Assembly: GCA_938038815.1 (NCBI GenBank)
Contig: CALHTF010000103.1
Coordinates: forward strand, 1-51,077
Direction: 5' to 3'
Source: an uncultured Acidimicrobiales bacterium
GTDB lineage: Bacteria > Actinomycetota > Acidimicrobiia > Acidimicrobiales > SHLQ01
DNA length: 51,077 nucleotides
In this document: positions 16,756-24,544 of the stretch, in pieces
How positions within the stretch are numbered: position 1 is the stretch's first letter
Layout: each line of letters starts with the position of its first letter
The notes under the pieces: model-generated
Database searches by the model: none
The model's input: only the letters and a program-made list of their open reading frames with translations
What the model was told of the DNA's origin: nothing
Position numbers and translations under genes: made by a program

Positions 16756-17559
16756 TTGAGAGCGCTGGAACTACGTATTGACGATCGCTGGCGCGTCCTT
16801 CTTGCGGCGGTCGTTGCGTTGATCTCTATCCCCCTTCTGTTGCTGATCGACTTTGGCTCGACGGTTGGTGCCGAGGATGACTCGGTTACCGTCCAGCCCT
16901 CGCCGTCGAGCGCCGCTCCCGTTGCCGCGCCCGACACTACGGCCACTCCTCCGGCCGAGGCTCCGCTCGAGACCACTTCGACGCCGCCCAACACGGTGGC
17001 CTCGGTTGTGGTGACACCCGAATCGACCACCCCGCCGGCAACCAATCCGCCGGCCACCAACCCGCCCGCTACGGACCCGCCGGCGACCGAGCCTCCATCG
17101 ACCGACGCGCCGCCGACCAGCGTGCCTGAAACCTCACCGCCAACCACCGAAGAGCGGTTGGTGATCGAAGCGCCGCCCGAAACCCAACCGCCAACCACTG
17201 AGCCGCCCACGACCGAGCCGCCCACCACCCAGCCTCCCGGTGAAAGTCCTCGGGCTGCGGTGACGCCGATCCCGGGTCAAGACGGTGACCCCACCGCTGA
17301 TCAGTGGTGGCGACTTCGCGAGTGCGAGTCGAACAACAACTACCAAAGCACCAACCCGTCCGGAAAGTTCCGGGGCGCCTACCAGTTCAGTCAGGCAACG
17401 TGGGACTGGGTAGCGAACAAGTTCCATCCGTCGTTGGCCGGTGAAGATCCCGCTGCTGCGCTGCCCGCCAACCAAGACGCGATGGCCCTTGGTCTGATCC
17501 GCATGCAGTCGCCGAGGGCAGCGTGGCCAGAATGCTCCCAGGTTGCCGGAATTAGCTAG
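16756..17559 (+). CDS. Resuscitation-promoting-factor-like secreted muralytic protein
   Basis: A 267-residue protein with an N-terminal membrane helix or signal anchor (VLLAAVVALISIPLLLLIDF), a long Pro/Thr linker (about 55-165, repeats of PPAT, PPTTE) and a C-terminal Rpf-type lysozyme fold (184-262). The catalytic Glu is predicted at 191 in LRECESNNNYQ, followed by GKFRGAYQFSQATWDWVA. Cys190 and Cys260 (WPEC) match the Rpf disulfide. The enzyme would cleave peptidoglycan glycan strands outside the cell, promoting growth from dormancy. The only in-frame start is TTG 16756, with GGAAAGG abutting it; a CTG at 16765 has better spacing. It lies in the actinobacterial order tatD-rpf-rsmA-ispE. 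Confidence 0.85.
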   Translation: MRALELRIDDRWRVLLAAVVALISIPLLLLIDFGSTVGAEDDSVTVQPSPSSAAPVAAPDTTATPPAEAPLETTSTPPNTVASVVVTPESTTPPATNPPATNPPATDPPATEPPSTDAPPTSVPETSPPTTEERLVIEAPPETQPPTTEPPTTEPPTTQPPGESPRAAVTPIPGQDGDPTADQWWRLRECESNNNYQSTNPSGKFRGAYQFSQATWDWVANKFHPSLAGEDPAAALPANQDAMALGLIRMQSPRAAWPECSQVAGIS

Positions 17560-17583
17560 CGCCGGTCTGGGCCGGCTCCGCCC

Positions 17584-18396
17584 GTGACTCATTCGCCAGC
17601 CCGAATCGACGAACTACTTGCCGCGCACGGCCTTGCCCCGCAACGGTCGCGTGGTCAGAACTTTGTGGCCGACCCCAATACCGTGCGGCGGATCGCTCGG
17701 TTGGCCAATGTTGGTCCGGGCGACAAGGTGGTCGAGATCGGCCCGGGCGTCGGGTCACTTACCTTGGCGCTCACCGAGCTCGGCGCCGACGTGGTGGCGG
17801 TCGAGGTCGACGAGCCTCTCGTAGCGGTGCTGGCCGAAGTGGTTCCCGATGCGCGGGTGGTGCTTGGGGATGCGCTGACCGTCGACTGGCCCGACGTGCT
17901 GGGCAACGAACCGCACGTGTTGGTGGCCAACCTGCCCTACAACGTGGCCACGACACTCATCTTGGAGCTGCTCGATTCGGTGCCCCTGATCGACCGCATG
18001 CTGGTGATGGTGCAAAAGGAAGTGGCCGAGCGCTTGGTGGCCGTCGCCGGGTCAAAGACCTATGGCATTCCCTCGGTGAAGGTGGCGTACTGGGGATCGG
18101 CCCACATCGTGGGCGACGTGCCGCCAACGGTGTTTATCCCGAAACCGCGGGTCGACTCGGCGCTGGTCGAAATAACTCGATGGCCCGATGGTCCGGCGGT
18201 TGCTGGTGACCCGGCCCATATCTTCATGCTCGTGAAACAGGCGTTCGGCATGAGGCGCAAAATGGTCCGCAAATCGCTGGGCTCGCTCGTTGGGTCGGAA
18301 GCATTTGTAGCCGCCGACATCGACCCGCAGTCTCGGCCCGAACAACTTTCGGTGCACGACTGGGGTCGCCTCAGCGCCGCTACGGTGGGGGAGTGA
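17584..18396 (+). CDS. rsmA: 16S rRNA N6-adenine dimethyltransferase (A1518/A1519)
   Basis: A 270-residue KsgA/RsmA. Motifs are RGQNFVADPNTVRRI, SAM motif I EIGPGVGSLTLAL, acidic motif II VVAVEVDE, motif IV NLPYNVAT (catalytic N-L-P-Y) and MVQKEVAERL. The C-terminal helical domain ends with FGMRRKMVRKSL. It dimethylates two adjacent adenines in helix 45 of 16S rRNA. The GTG start follows the rpf-like stop by 24 nt, and the stop overlaps ispE by 4 bp. Confidence 0.96.
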   Translation: MTHSPARIDELLAAHGLAPQRSRGQNFVADPNTVRRIARLANVGPGDKVVEIGPGVGSLTLALTELGADVVAVEVDEPLVAVLAEVVPDARVVLGDALTVDWPDVLGNEPHVLVANLPYNVATTLILELLDSVPLIDRMLVMVQKEVAERLVAVAGSKTYGIPSVKVAYWGSAHIVGDVPPTVFIPKPRVDSALVEITRWPDGPAVAGDPAHIFMLVKQAFGMRRKMVRKSLGSLVGSEAFVAADIDPQSRPEQLSVHDWGRLSAATVGE

Positions 18397-19121
18397 CCGT
18401 ACTCCTTTCGCCTGCCAAGCTCACCGTGTCGTTGCGAATGGTGGGTTTGCGTGACGATGGATATCACCTGATCGACGCCGAGATGGTCTCGCTCGACCTT
18501 TGCGACCGGATCACCATCGACCCGGGTGGCGATGGGCTCGAGATCGTGGGTGCGCCCGAGGTCGAACTTGGCCCGTCGAACCTGGTTGCCCAAGCGCTCA
18601 ACCTCGCGGGTCGCACGGCGCACGTGGCGCTCGAAAAGTCGATTCCGCCCGGCGCTGGTTTGGGCGGCGGTTCGTCCAATGCCGCCACCGTGCTGCGATG
18701 GGCCGGGTACGACAACATCGAAGAGGCGGCCTCGATTGGTGCCGATGTGGCCTTTTGCCTGGCGGGCGGTCGTGCACGCGTGACCGGTATTGGCGAGAAG
18801 CTCGAACCGCTCGACTTTGTGCCCCGCACCTTTACGTTGCTCACGCCGCCCTTTGGTTGTTCGACCCCGGAGGTCTACCGGACGTGGGACGACATGGGTG
18901 GTCCCCGAGGCGACCACGGGAACGACCTCGAACCGGCGGCGCTGGCGTTGGTGCCCGAGATGGCGACCTATCGCGACCGGCTAGCCGAGATCGCCAACAC
19001 CCGCCCGCATTTGGCGGGCAGTGGAAGCACGTGGTTTGTAGAAGGTGCGTTCGAGGCTGACGACTGCGTTATCGCAGCGACCGTTCCTGCTGGCTGGGGC
19101 ATGCCCGACAGCCAGCAGTAA
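18393..19121 (+). CDS. ispE: 4-diphosphocytidyl-2-C-methyl-D-erythritol kinase
   Basis: A 242-residue GHMP kinase of the MEP isoprenoid pathway. It starts TVLLSPAKLTVSLRMVGLRDDGYH, split here as the SPAKLTVSL substrate strand and the RDDGYH signature. The ATP loop is PPGAGLGGGSSNAATV, and the C-terminal HLAGSGSTWF matches GHMP motif 3. It is shorter than typical IspE proteins (about 280-310), with the loss spread over loops; all three motifs are kept. GTG 18393 overlaps the rsmA stop. Confidence 0.93.
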   Translation: MTVLLSPAKLTVSLRMVGLRDDGYHLIDAEMVSLDLCDRITIDPGGDGLEIVGAPEVELGPSNLVAQALNLAGRTAHVALEKSIPPGAGLGGGSSNAATVLRWAGYDNIEEAASIGADVAFCLAGGRARVTGIGEKLEPLDFVPRTFTLLTPPFGCSTPEVYRTWDDMGGPRGDHGNDLEPAALALVPEMATYRDRLAEIANTRPHLAGSGSTWFVEGAFEADDCVIAATVPAGWGMPDSQQ

Positions 19122-19129
19122 AGGCTGTC
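19107..19129. terminator. Putative bidirectional hairpin between ispE and the bS22 gene
   Basis: GACAGCC (19107-19113) and GGCTGTC (19123-19129) form a perfect 7-bp stem with a 9-nt loop. It covers both convergent stop codons. It has no long T tract. Confidence 0.45.
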
Positions 19130-19227
19130 TAGCGTCCGCGCTGGCGCTGAGCGCGAGTGCGCTTCAGCATCTTCTTGTGCTTCTTCTTACGCATGCGCTT
19201 ACGGCGCTTCTTTACAAGTGAACCCAT
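19129..19227 (-). CDS. Ribosomal protein bS22 / AURKAIP1-COX24-domain microprotein
   Basis: A 32-residue protein beginning MGSLVKKRRKRMRKKKHKKM and ending LKRTRAQRQRGR. It matches the tiny Lys/Arg-rich actinobacterial protein (AURKAIP1/COX24 domain) seen as an extra 30S subunit component, bS22, in mycobacterial ribosomes. The KKRRKRM-KKKHKK-L-RTR spacing is characteristic. The gene is 99 nt and easily missed by gene finders. It converges on ispE. On the minus strand a TAGATT box lies 9 nt upstream of ATG 19227, which may mean a very short leader. Confidence 0.9.
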   Translation of the reverse strand: MGSLVKKRRKRMRKKKHKKMLKRTRAQRQRGR

Positions 19228-19348
19228 GAACCACTGAATCTACTGCGTTCAAACGACCGCGCGGTAACCGGACCGATGATTGGCGACAAAAAACCACCGA
19301 ATTTCGGTGCGTCAACCACCCCGTGCGGCGACTACGATGAACCCCACT

Positions 19349-19421
19349 TGGCCGGTAGTTCAATTGGTGGAACGCCAGATTTTGATTCTGGAGGTCGTGG
19401 GTTCGATCCCCACCCGGCCAA
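19349..19421 (+). tRNA. tRNA-Gln (anticodon UUG)
   Basis: The acceptor TGGCCGG (19349-19355) pairs with CCGGCCA (19414-19420); the discriminator is A19421. The anticodon stem CCAGA/TCTGG encloses TTTTGAT, giving anticodon TTG. The T arm is GTGGG-TTCGATC-CCCAC. CCA is not encoded. A TACGAT box 10 nt upstream (19333-19338) may be its -10 element. The loop-less palindrome AACAACGTTGTT (19420-19431) lies at the 3' end. Confidence 0.95.
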
Positions 19422-19672
19422 CAACGTTGTTTCCTCGGTGCTTTGGGTCCCTTGACGGACCACGGACCACGGCGCACGGGTGAGATGCAAACCTCAGGCG
19501 CCGTCAGCCGCCTTGTTGGGAAGTGCAACGTCCTGACTTCAAAGCCATGGAAAGTGATGCAAAATCATGCAAATCGCAGGATGTGAATGGGTCGAAGTCC
19601 CTATTTCTCCTACTCTGAGCGAGATCTACTCTGATGAATACCACGTAGCGTCAGATTTGCAGGATCCCCCAC

Positions 19673-21436
19673 ATGAACCAGCTCTACCCGACAGCACCCC
19701 CCGAACGAGACACGAGCCACGGTGTGCGCCGAGTCTTCGCGATCGTTGTTGCTTTGCTGACCGCCCTGAGTGCGACCGCTCTGGTTCCGGCCCCTGCAGC
19801 GGCCCACCACGACGCCACCGTGACCCAAGACATCGTTGCCTATGACACGGCGTGGGAACTTCCGTTCCGGGCGACCCAAGCCGAAACCATCACCTACCTC
19901 GATCACATCCAAGCCGCGGGCTTCACCGGTGTATGGTTCGCCTACATGACCACCACGGGTCAGGCGTTCGATGTGCCTACCGCTCAAGGCGAACTCCAAG
20001 CCACGCTTGGCGCGAACGGCGAGATCATCCTCAACCAGGGCTACGCCGATGATGTCGAGTGGCTGCTCGACGAAATGCACGCCCGTGGCCTGCGCGCCGG
20101 CTTCGTCACCTCGTGGGGTGTGCGTTACGTGCACGGCGAATGGACCAATAGTTACTGCGAGAACCTCCTGCAAGGCCCGCTCAACGTCAACACCTCCTAC
20201 GACGTTGGTTTCCAGCTGGCGGAAGACTTCGCCACCCACCCGGCGATCGAATACTGGGTACTCGGCGGCGACAACTTTTGCGGCTATACCGAAGCCGAGC
20301 GGGAAGACCCACAGATTTGGGCAAACCTCGATGCTGGCCTTACCGCTGGTGGCGCTACGCAGCCGGTGACCTTTCACTCCTCGCCACTGATTCCCTTCAT
20401 GCTGGAGTTCATCGACGAGCCCTGGCTCGACTTCCTCTCGATCGAGACCGGTCACTGCATGCCAGCCTCGGAGATGGAAACGATCATGACCAACGCCGTC
20501 AACCATCCGTCGGGCAAAGAAATCTACGCCGGTGAGATGCGCTACGAGACCTTCGAGCCGACCTGGTCGGGTTGTCAGGAACACGGCCCGGGCGATCCCG
20601 TTCTGCCCAGCGATGTCTACGACGACACCACCGCGGCGATGCGGGCCGGCGTCACCGGCATGTTGTACGGCCACGACGACCGCTGGCGCTGGGAAGACCT
20701 AGTTATGGGAACCCTTGGGGCCCCAGGCGAGACCATCTTCATGAGCCTGGTCGGTCCGCATATGCCGACCCCGATCTACCCGACGACCACCACGTGGGTT
20801 CCGCCGACCACCACGACCACCACCACTTCTACGACGACCACCACGATTCCCCCGACCACGACCACTACTACGACCACGACGACGCTCCCACCCACCACGA
20901 CGACGCTCCCACCCACCACGACAACGTCGACCACCACCACGACCACGACGACCACCACAACGACGACGACCATGCCGCCGCTACCGCCGGTCTACTGCGA
21001 GGGCGTCGAAGCGACCATCGTTGGAACCACGGGCGACGACCTCATCGTCGGTACCAGTGGACGCGACGTCATTGTTGCCAAGCTCGGAAACGACGTCATC
21101 GATGGCCGGGGCGGCAACGACCTGATCTGTGCTGGTGGCGGCAAAGACACCGTTCTTGGTGGCCCAGGTGACGACGTCATCGTGGGTGGCGCCGGACGCG
21201 ACCTGCTCAAGGCCGGCGGCGGAGCCGATGTTGTACGCGGCGGCTCGGCTGGTGACAAGATCTTTGGAAGTGGCGGCGCCGACTACCTCGAAGGCGGCTC
21301 CGGAAACGACCGCATCAAGGGCGGCGCTGGCGTCGACATTCTCCAAGGCGACAGCGGCAAGGATCGCCTCAACGGCGGTGCCGGAACCGACGAATGCTAC
21401 GGCGGTCCGGGCGACAACATCTTGTCCCGCTGCTAA
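19673..21436 (+). CDS. Secreted glycoside-hydrolase-like (DUF4038-type) protein with Thr linker and RTX repeats
   Basis: A 587-residue exported protein with three parts. A signal peptide (VRRVFAIVVALLTALSATAL, then APAAA) ends near residue 45. Residues about 50-360 resemble DUF4038/apiosidase-like TIM-barrel glycosidases: AYDTAWELPFRATQAETITY at the start, LLDEMHARGLRAGFVTSWG, and HPAIEYWVLGGDNFCGY in the position of the N-I-x-W-x-L-G-G-D signature. An almost pure Thr/Pro linker (about 370-440) follows. Residues about 446-587 are RTX-type nonapeptides (GGxGxDxU pattern, for example GGAGRDLL, GGSGNDRI), expected to fold on binding Ca2+. Substrate unknown; plant-type or algal glycans are plausible. 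AGGA lies upstream of ATG 19673. Confidence 0.8.
   Translation: MNQLYPTAPPERDTSHGVRRVFAIVVALLTALSATALVPAPAAAHHDATVTQDIVAYDTAWELPFRATQAETITYLDHIQAAGFTGVWFAYMTTTGQAFDVPTAQGELQATLGANGEIILNQGYADDVEWLLDEMHARGLRAGFVTSWGVRYVHGEWTNSYCENLLQGPLNVNTSYDVGFQLAEDFATHPAIEYWVLGGDNFCGYTEAEREDPQIWANLDAGLTAGGATQPVTFHSSPLIPFMLEFIDEPWLDFLSIETGHCMPASEMETIMTNAVNHPSGKEIYAGEMRYETFEPTWSGCQEHGPGDPVLPSDVYDDTTAAMRAGVTGMLYGHDDRWRWEDLVMGTLGAPGETIFMSLVGPHMPTPIYPTTTTWVPPTTTTTTTSTTTTTIPPTTTTTTTTTTLPPTTTTLPPTTTTSTTTTTTTTTTTTTTMPPLPPVYCEGVEATIVGTTGDDLIVGTSGRDVIVAKLGNDVIDGRGGNDLICAGGGKDTVLGGPGDDVIVGGAGRDLLKAGGGADVVRGGSAGDKIFGSGGADYLEGGSGNDRIKGGAGVDILQGDSGKDRLNGGAGTDECYGGPGDNILSRC
20780..20973 (+). repeat. Low-complexity ACC/ACG (Thr) codon tract
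   Basis: About 65 codons that are nearly all Thr (ACC, ACG, ACT), with blocks of CTCCCACCCACCACGACGA repeated. They encode the flexible linker between the catalytic-like and RTX domains. The tract may be prone to copy-number change and read-assembly error. Confidence 0.85.
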
Positions 21437-21511
21437 CCGCAGATACGCTGTGGGCGTGATACCCGCACCGAACCTGCACCTGCCCAATACTTGAGACGCC
21501 GGTCCGTGCTC

Positions 21512-21565
21512 TACTCTTCAGCGTTGATGTCCCCCCGAAAAGCGGCACCGAGATCCCCGTGGTAG
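21512..21565 (+). other. Putative -10 box and 12-codon upstream ORF before the murJ-like gene
   Basis: TACTCT (21512-21517) is followed 9 nt later by ATG 21527, which opens the short frame MSPRKAAPRSPW and stops at TAG 21563-21565. The frame overlaps the GTG start (21559) of the flippase gene. It could be a leader peptide coupled to flippase translation; chance is also possible. Confidence 0.3.
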
Positions 21566-23187
21566 CCAACGAAGAAGAACCAGGTCAGCACACCTCGACC
21601 AGCGACCAGGTTGCTGGCGACTCGCTCGCCGTTGCCAAGTGGACCTTGGCGAGTCGCCTTACCGGGTTCATCCGGGTGGCCTTGGTCGGCGCGATCCTCG
21701 GGAGCGAGCGGTTCGGCGACCTCTTCACCTTTGTCAACACGCTGCCGTGGATCACCTTTGAGTTGGCGATCGGTGCCTTGTTGGCATCGCTGGTTGTGCC
21801 GCCGCTGGTCGAACGGTTCGACACCGGCGACATCGACTCGGTGAGCGAACTCGCAGGTGGGTTTGCCGGCGTTTTGATCGCCGCCTTCTCCGCGGTCGCG
21901 CTGCTCGTGATCGTGGTGAGCCCGCTGGTGGCACGACTCTTTGCGAACTCGTTTGGACTCGAAGGCCTCGAGTACGACAACTACCTCAAAGCTGCCGTGC
22001 CGATGCTCATCATCACCGCACCCCAGATCGTGGGGTACGGCCTGGCGTTCACGGGCGTCGCAGTGCAGAACGCGATGGGGCGCTTTGCGTATCCGGCTTC
22101 GGTGCCGATCGTCGAGAACATCGTGGTGATCGCTGCCCTGGTCCTTTATGGGTTCGTGTTCGAGACGAGCACCCAACTTGAAGAGATCACGACCGGACGT
22201 TGGTTGCTGTTGGCGGTCGGTTCGTCGCTCGGTGTCTTCACCCACGCCTTCTTCCAGCTGCGCGGGGCGAAGAAGATGGGTGTGCGCCTGCGCCCGACCG
22301 CCGGCTGGAAGGACCCCGCGGTTCGCGAGATCCTCAAGCTGGCCAAGCCTTCGAGTGGTGTGGCGATTTTCGGCGGCATCCGCATGTTGGTGTTGGCCTT
22401 CGCCGCATCGCTCGTACCCGGTGGTTACGTGGCCTTCCAGATGGCCCTGAACTTCTTGAACGTGCCGGTGGCGCTCGGCGCCAAACCAGTGGCCCAGGCG
22501 ATTCTGCCGCAGCTGACGCGCTACGAAGTCGAAGGCGACGACATGGGCTGGCGCGAGGAATACCAACGAGGTCTCGGTTTGGCGGCCCTGATCGCAATCC
22601 CGGCGGCGGTCGCCATCGTCGCTATGGCTCGACCGCTGGCGCTCGGCACCGCGTTCGGCGGGCTCGGAACGCCGACCGGGCGCGACCTGCTGACCGTGTC
22701 GCTTATCGGTACTGGCCTGGCTGTGGTTGGCGATGCCCTGTTCCAGATGGGTGTACCGGCTTCGTACTCGCGACGCGATGCTCGCAACCCGCTCAAGGCC
22801 TTTGCCATCCGGACCATCACCACCACCATCGCTATCGGCATCATGTGGGCCTTGTTCGACGGCGTCGAGCTCCTGCTCGGAATTGCTCTGGCCGTAGCGG
22901 TCGGCGATATGGCCGGCGGTGTATTCCTCGACCGGTCGATCGCCCGAGGTGAGGTACGAGGCGACTACAGCATCAGCAGTAGCCTCACTCGCTCGTTCGG
23001 TGCGTCGCTGATCGGCTTCATCCCGCCGGCGGTCGCCGCCGGAATCCTGGTCCAGCGCTACAGCGATCCGCCGGTGTCGACCGCCATCGCTGGCGTGTTC
23101 GGGCTCATTGGTCTCGTCATCTACTTCGTCGTGCGAAACAAGCTCGGCAGCGAAGAGATTCAGGCTTTGAGAAACTCCCGCGGCTAA
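21559..23187 (+). CDS. MurJ/MviN-like lipid-linked saccharide flippase
   Basis: A 542-residue integral membrane protein of the MOP exporter superfamily. After a polar 25-residue N-terminus comes VAKWTLASRLTGFIRVALVG (the MurJ first-helix pattern with S-R-x-x-G-x-x-R), then FELAIGALLASLVVPPLVER. Roughly fourteen hydrophobic segments follow, with YLKAAVPMLIITAPQIVGYG in the middle. MurJ flips lipid II; homologues near sugar genes can export other lipid-linked glycans. Its location beside a glycosyltransferase, a nucleotide-sugar dehydrogenase and asnB suggests a surface-glycan role, so I do not call it murJ outright. GTG 21559 is chosen. A hairpin overlaps the stop codon. Confidence 0.82.
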   Translation: MVANEEEPGQHTSTSDQVAGDSLAVAKWTLASRLTGFIRVALVGAILGSERFGDLFTFVNTLPWITFELAIGALLASLVVPPLVERFDTGDIDSVSELAGGFAGVLIAAFSAVALLVIVVSPLVARLFANSFGLEGLEYDNYLKAAVPMLIITAPQIVGYGLAFTGVAVQNAMGRFAYPASVPIVENIVVIAALVLYGFVFETSTQLEEITTGRWLLLAVGSSLGVFTHAFFQLRGAKKMGVRLRPTAGWKDPAVREILKLAKPSSGVAIFGGIRMLVLAFAASLVPGGYVAFQMALNFLNVPVALGAKPVAQAILPQLTRYEVEGDDMGWREEYQRGLGLAALIAIPAAVAIVAMARPLALGTAFGGLGTPTGRDLLTVSLIGTGLAVVGDALFQMGVPASYSRRDARNPLKAFAIRTITTTIAIGIMWALFDGVELLLGIALAVAVGDMAGGVFLDRSIARGEVRGDYSISSSLTRSFGASLIGFIPPAVAAGILVQRYSDPPVSTAIAGVFGLIGLVIYFVVRNKLGSEEIQALRNSRG

Positions 23188-23211
23188 AACCCTGACTACG
23201 AGTCAGGGTTT
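23187..23211. terminator. Bidirectional terminator hairpin between flippase and glycosyltransferase
   Basis: AAACCCTGACT-ACG-AGTCAGGGTTT is an 11-bp perfect stem with a 3-nt loop, starting on the last base of the flippase stop. Leftward reading ends in TTTT. It shares a 14-mer with the repeat array at 7675-7688. Confidence 0.75.
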
Positions 23212-23260
23212 CTGATCTCGGTTGACCCCGTTCAGAGCGGACGTAGCGCGGAGAATTCGG

Positions 23261-24544
23261 TTACCGCAGCGCGGTGTTGTAGGCCTGGAGCAGCGCCGCT
23301 TGGCTTTGCTCCCAGCTGAGCGGACCGGTGATCCGCTCGTAGCCAATCTCGCCCATGCGCTTGCGCTTTTCGGGGTCGTCGATCAACTCGACAATGGCGT
23401 CGCCAAGGGCCGTGCCATTGTTCTCTTTCACAAACACGGCACTGTCGCCCGCGGTGTAACGCGACTCTTTGAGGTCGAACGAGACAACCGGCATGCCCAT
23501 CGACATGTAGTCCATGGTTTTGGTCATCGTCGACACGTTGTTCAGCGGACCGTCGAGGTCGGGGGCAACCCCAACATCGGCGGTAGCGAGATAGTCGAGC
23601 ATCTCTTCGTCGCTCACAAAGCCAGTGAACCGGACACCCTCGCCGAGGCCGAGTCGTTCGTGCTGTTCCAGCAGGTCGCCGTACTGGTCGCCGGTTCCGA
23701 CGATCGCAAACAATACGTCGGTTCGGCCAAGGGTCTCGCGAACATGATGGGCGGCATCGAGCAACACGTGCACGCCGTCCTGGTAACCCATGACACCGAC
23801 GAACATCACCATGTGGTCGTAGTCGCCTTTGAGTTCGGGACGCGGCGGCCGCAACGCGTGCAGCTTCGGGTCGGGCGCGTTGCGCACCACGATGACCCGG
23901 TCTTCGGGCACGCCACACTCGGTGATCGCCCGGTCGCGGTAGGACTCGTTCGTTGCAATGACCGCGTCGGCGGCCTTGTAACTTTGGCTCTCGCAGAACG
24001 ACAGCACCTTGTACAGCAGGCCAGCGTTAGCTTCTTCGAACTTCTCTCGGTAGGTCTCGGCGGCGAGGTCGTGCTGGTCGAAGATGAACCGCACGTTCTT
24101 GCGGCCAAACACCCATTGGAACGGGAAGTAGAAGTCGGGCGGGTTCGCCACGTGCATCACATCGAACTTGCTCTTACGCCAAACCTTGAGCGCCAGTCGC
24201 AGCGATGCCGACATGGCCCAGCCGTACTCGAACAAGAAGTCGGTCTTACGTTTGCCTCCGACCGGCATCGAGAAGCGGTAGATGTCGACCCCTTCTTTGT
24301 GCTCGTAGGCCTCGGTATCCAGATCGTCGCCCATCGGGCTAATGACGGTGACTCGAAACCCGGCGCGCCGCAGCGTACGGGCTTCGTTCCAGACCCGGCG
24401 GTCGTGGGGGACCGAGCAATTCTCGACCAAATGCAGGACATGGCCGCGGGTCGGGGTCGGCAATTCTTCAGCGTCGTTGCCGGTCGGCGTCGACGTTGTG
24501 TTTGCTGGGTCAGACGGGGCGGACGCTTGGCTGGCTGTTGTCAC
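23261..24544 (-). CDS. Family 4 glycosyltransferase
   Basis: A 427-residue GT-B enzyme. The N-terminal domain contains HLVENCSVPHDRRVWNEART, typical of GT4 acceptor domains, then FDVMHVANPPDFYFPFQWVF. The C-terminal donor domain shows VMFVGVMGYQDGVHVLLDA, VRFTGFVSDEEMLDYLATAD and STMTKTMDYMSMGMPVVSFD, where GT4 enzymes place the E/D-x7-E-like nucleotide-sugar contact (here K-T-M-D-Y-M-S-M-G-x-P). It likely transfers a sugar to a lipid-linked glycan. GTG 24544 is preferred because it overlaps the upstream dehydrogenase stop by 4 bp (GTGA); an earlier GTG at 24565 is also open. Confidence 0.85.
   Translation of the reverse strand: MTTASQASAPSDPANTTSTPTGNDAEELPTPTRGHVLHLVENCSVPHDRRVWNEARTLRRAGFRVTVISPMGDDLDTEAYEHKEGVDIYRFSMPVGGKRKTDFLFEYGWAMSASLRLALKVWRKSKFDVMHVANPPDFYFPFQWVFGRKNVRFIFDQHDLAAETYREKFEEANAGLLYKVLSFCESQSYKAADAVIATNESYRDRAITECGVPEDRVIVVRNAPDPKLHALRPPRPELKGDYDHMVMFVGVMGYQDGVHVLLDAAHHVRETLGRTDVLFAIVGTGDQYGDLLEQHERLGLGEGVRFTGFVSDEEMLDYLATADVGVAPDLDGPLNNVSTMTKTMDYMSMGMPVVSFDLKESRYTAGDSAVFVKENNGTALGDAIVELIDDPEKRKRMGEIGYERITGPLSWEQSQAALLQAYNTALR

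Noticed and set aside
19349..19431. tRNA-Gln as an attachment site for an integrated element
   Set aside because: No duplicated tRNA 3' end and no integrase appear downstream; the following genes fit ordinary chromosome.
19199..19528. A minus-strand frame across tRNA-Gln
   Set aside because: Peptides such as GGDRTHDLQNQNLAFHQ are the well-known antisense reading of tRNA genes.
20776..20973. A poly-Val minus-strand frame
   Set aside because: It is the reverse of the Thr codon tract in the linker and not a gene.
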